Shown piece by piece: positions 5,060 to 5,194 of a stretch of DNA of 5,194 nucleotides (position 1 is its first letter; each line of letters begins with the position of its first letter). This DNA comes from an uncultured Sphingorhabdus sp. (lineage in GTDB: Bacteria > Pseudomonadota > Alphaproteobacteria > Sphingomonadales > Sphingomonadaceae), in assembly GCA_937873665.1 (NCBI GenBank), contig CALMYW010000370.1, positions 1-5,194 on the forward strand, read 5' to 3'. The notes beneath the pieces are model-generated. The model was not told the origin of the DNA and made no database searches. It saw only the letters and a program-made list of their open reading frames with translations. The position numbers and the translations under genes were made by a program.

Positions 5060-5194
5060 TCATGCCGCGATCTGCAGGGCGCGCGTGGCAAAGGCGCGCC
5101 AGAGTGGATCGACGAGGCGGGCCTCCAAGAGATCGGCACGCTGCCGCAGGCGGGTTGCGAGATCGCTCTCCAGCCAGTCCGCCGCGCGGCTTGC
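5060..5194 (-). CDS. C-terminal end of an unidentified gene, 5'-truncated by the window edge
   Basis: The minus-strand frame is open from the right edge to TGA 5062-5060, giving 44 residues. They include WLESDLATRLRQRADLLEAR and end DPLWRAFATRALQIAA. The alternating Leu/Arg/Ala pattern suggests C-terminal amphipathic helices. It has strong GC3 bias and the same direction as the DUF6878-like gene, whose start is 100 bp downstream. I do not recognise the family from this fragment. A chance open frame is possible in such GC-rich DNA, but the protein-like composition and position argue for a real gene end. Confidence 0.6.
   Translation of the reverse strand, partial: ASRAADWLESDLATRLRQRADLLEARLVDPLWRAFATRALQIAA

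Noticed and set aside
1..5194. tRNA, rRNA, CRISPR array or replication origin
   Set aside because: No cloverleaf, ribosomal RNA segment, regularly spaced repeats or iteron cluster was seen on either strand.

Overview
The window is GC-rich, with the dense, compact genes and codon use of an alphaproteobacterium. Sphingomonadales (Sphingobium/Novosphingobium-like) or a related order is the best guess. The small domain-of-unknown-function genes on the minus strand are of a kind I associate with plasmids and integrative elements of that group. This assignment rests on family recognition from memory, not on a search.

Layout. Two kinds of DNA are interleaved. (1) A host backbone reads on the minus strand, right to left: the C-terminal end of an unidentified gene (5194-5060), a DUF6878-like gene (4959-4468), a DUF6915-like gene that is split in two (start at 4457, stop at 663), a 64-aa hypothetical gene (661-467), and the first 131 codons of another hypothetical gene (394 to the left edge). 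(2) A 3,417-bp insertion at about 954-4370 interrupts the DUF6915-like gene at codon 30. It carries only two genes, both on the plus strand: a 386-aa tyrosine recombinase (1032-2192) and a 676-aa tyrosine recombinase (2189-4219), overlapping by GTGA. Their sizes, order and overlap, and the Cys-bearing C-terminal extension of the second, resemble TnpA-TnpB of Tn554-type transposons. No TnpC-like gene and no cargo are present.

The boundaries can be read from the sequence. Deleting 954-4370 rejoins the two gene pieces in frame into a 125-aa protein. Imperfect 12-bp inverted repeats (11/12 matches) lie just inside each end. Joining the ends, as in a circular intermediate, gives a 12-6-12 bp near-palindrome (arm, CATCGA spacer, arm), the architecture of a tyrosine-recombinase crossover site, with dif-like ATAA/TTAT inner half-sites. 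Flanking and internal details include a 13-bp direct repeat near the left end, a perfect 13-bp inverted repeat between the second recombinase and the right end, and a possible Shine-Dalgarno-sequestering leader ahead of the DUF6878-like gene.

How it works together (inference). The two recombinases probably act together on the terminal repeats to excise and insert the element. The insertion inactivates the DUF6915-like gene and separates the two downstream small genes from their original upstream transcription. Precise excision should restore the gene, because the element length is a multiple of three and the junction is seamless.
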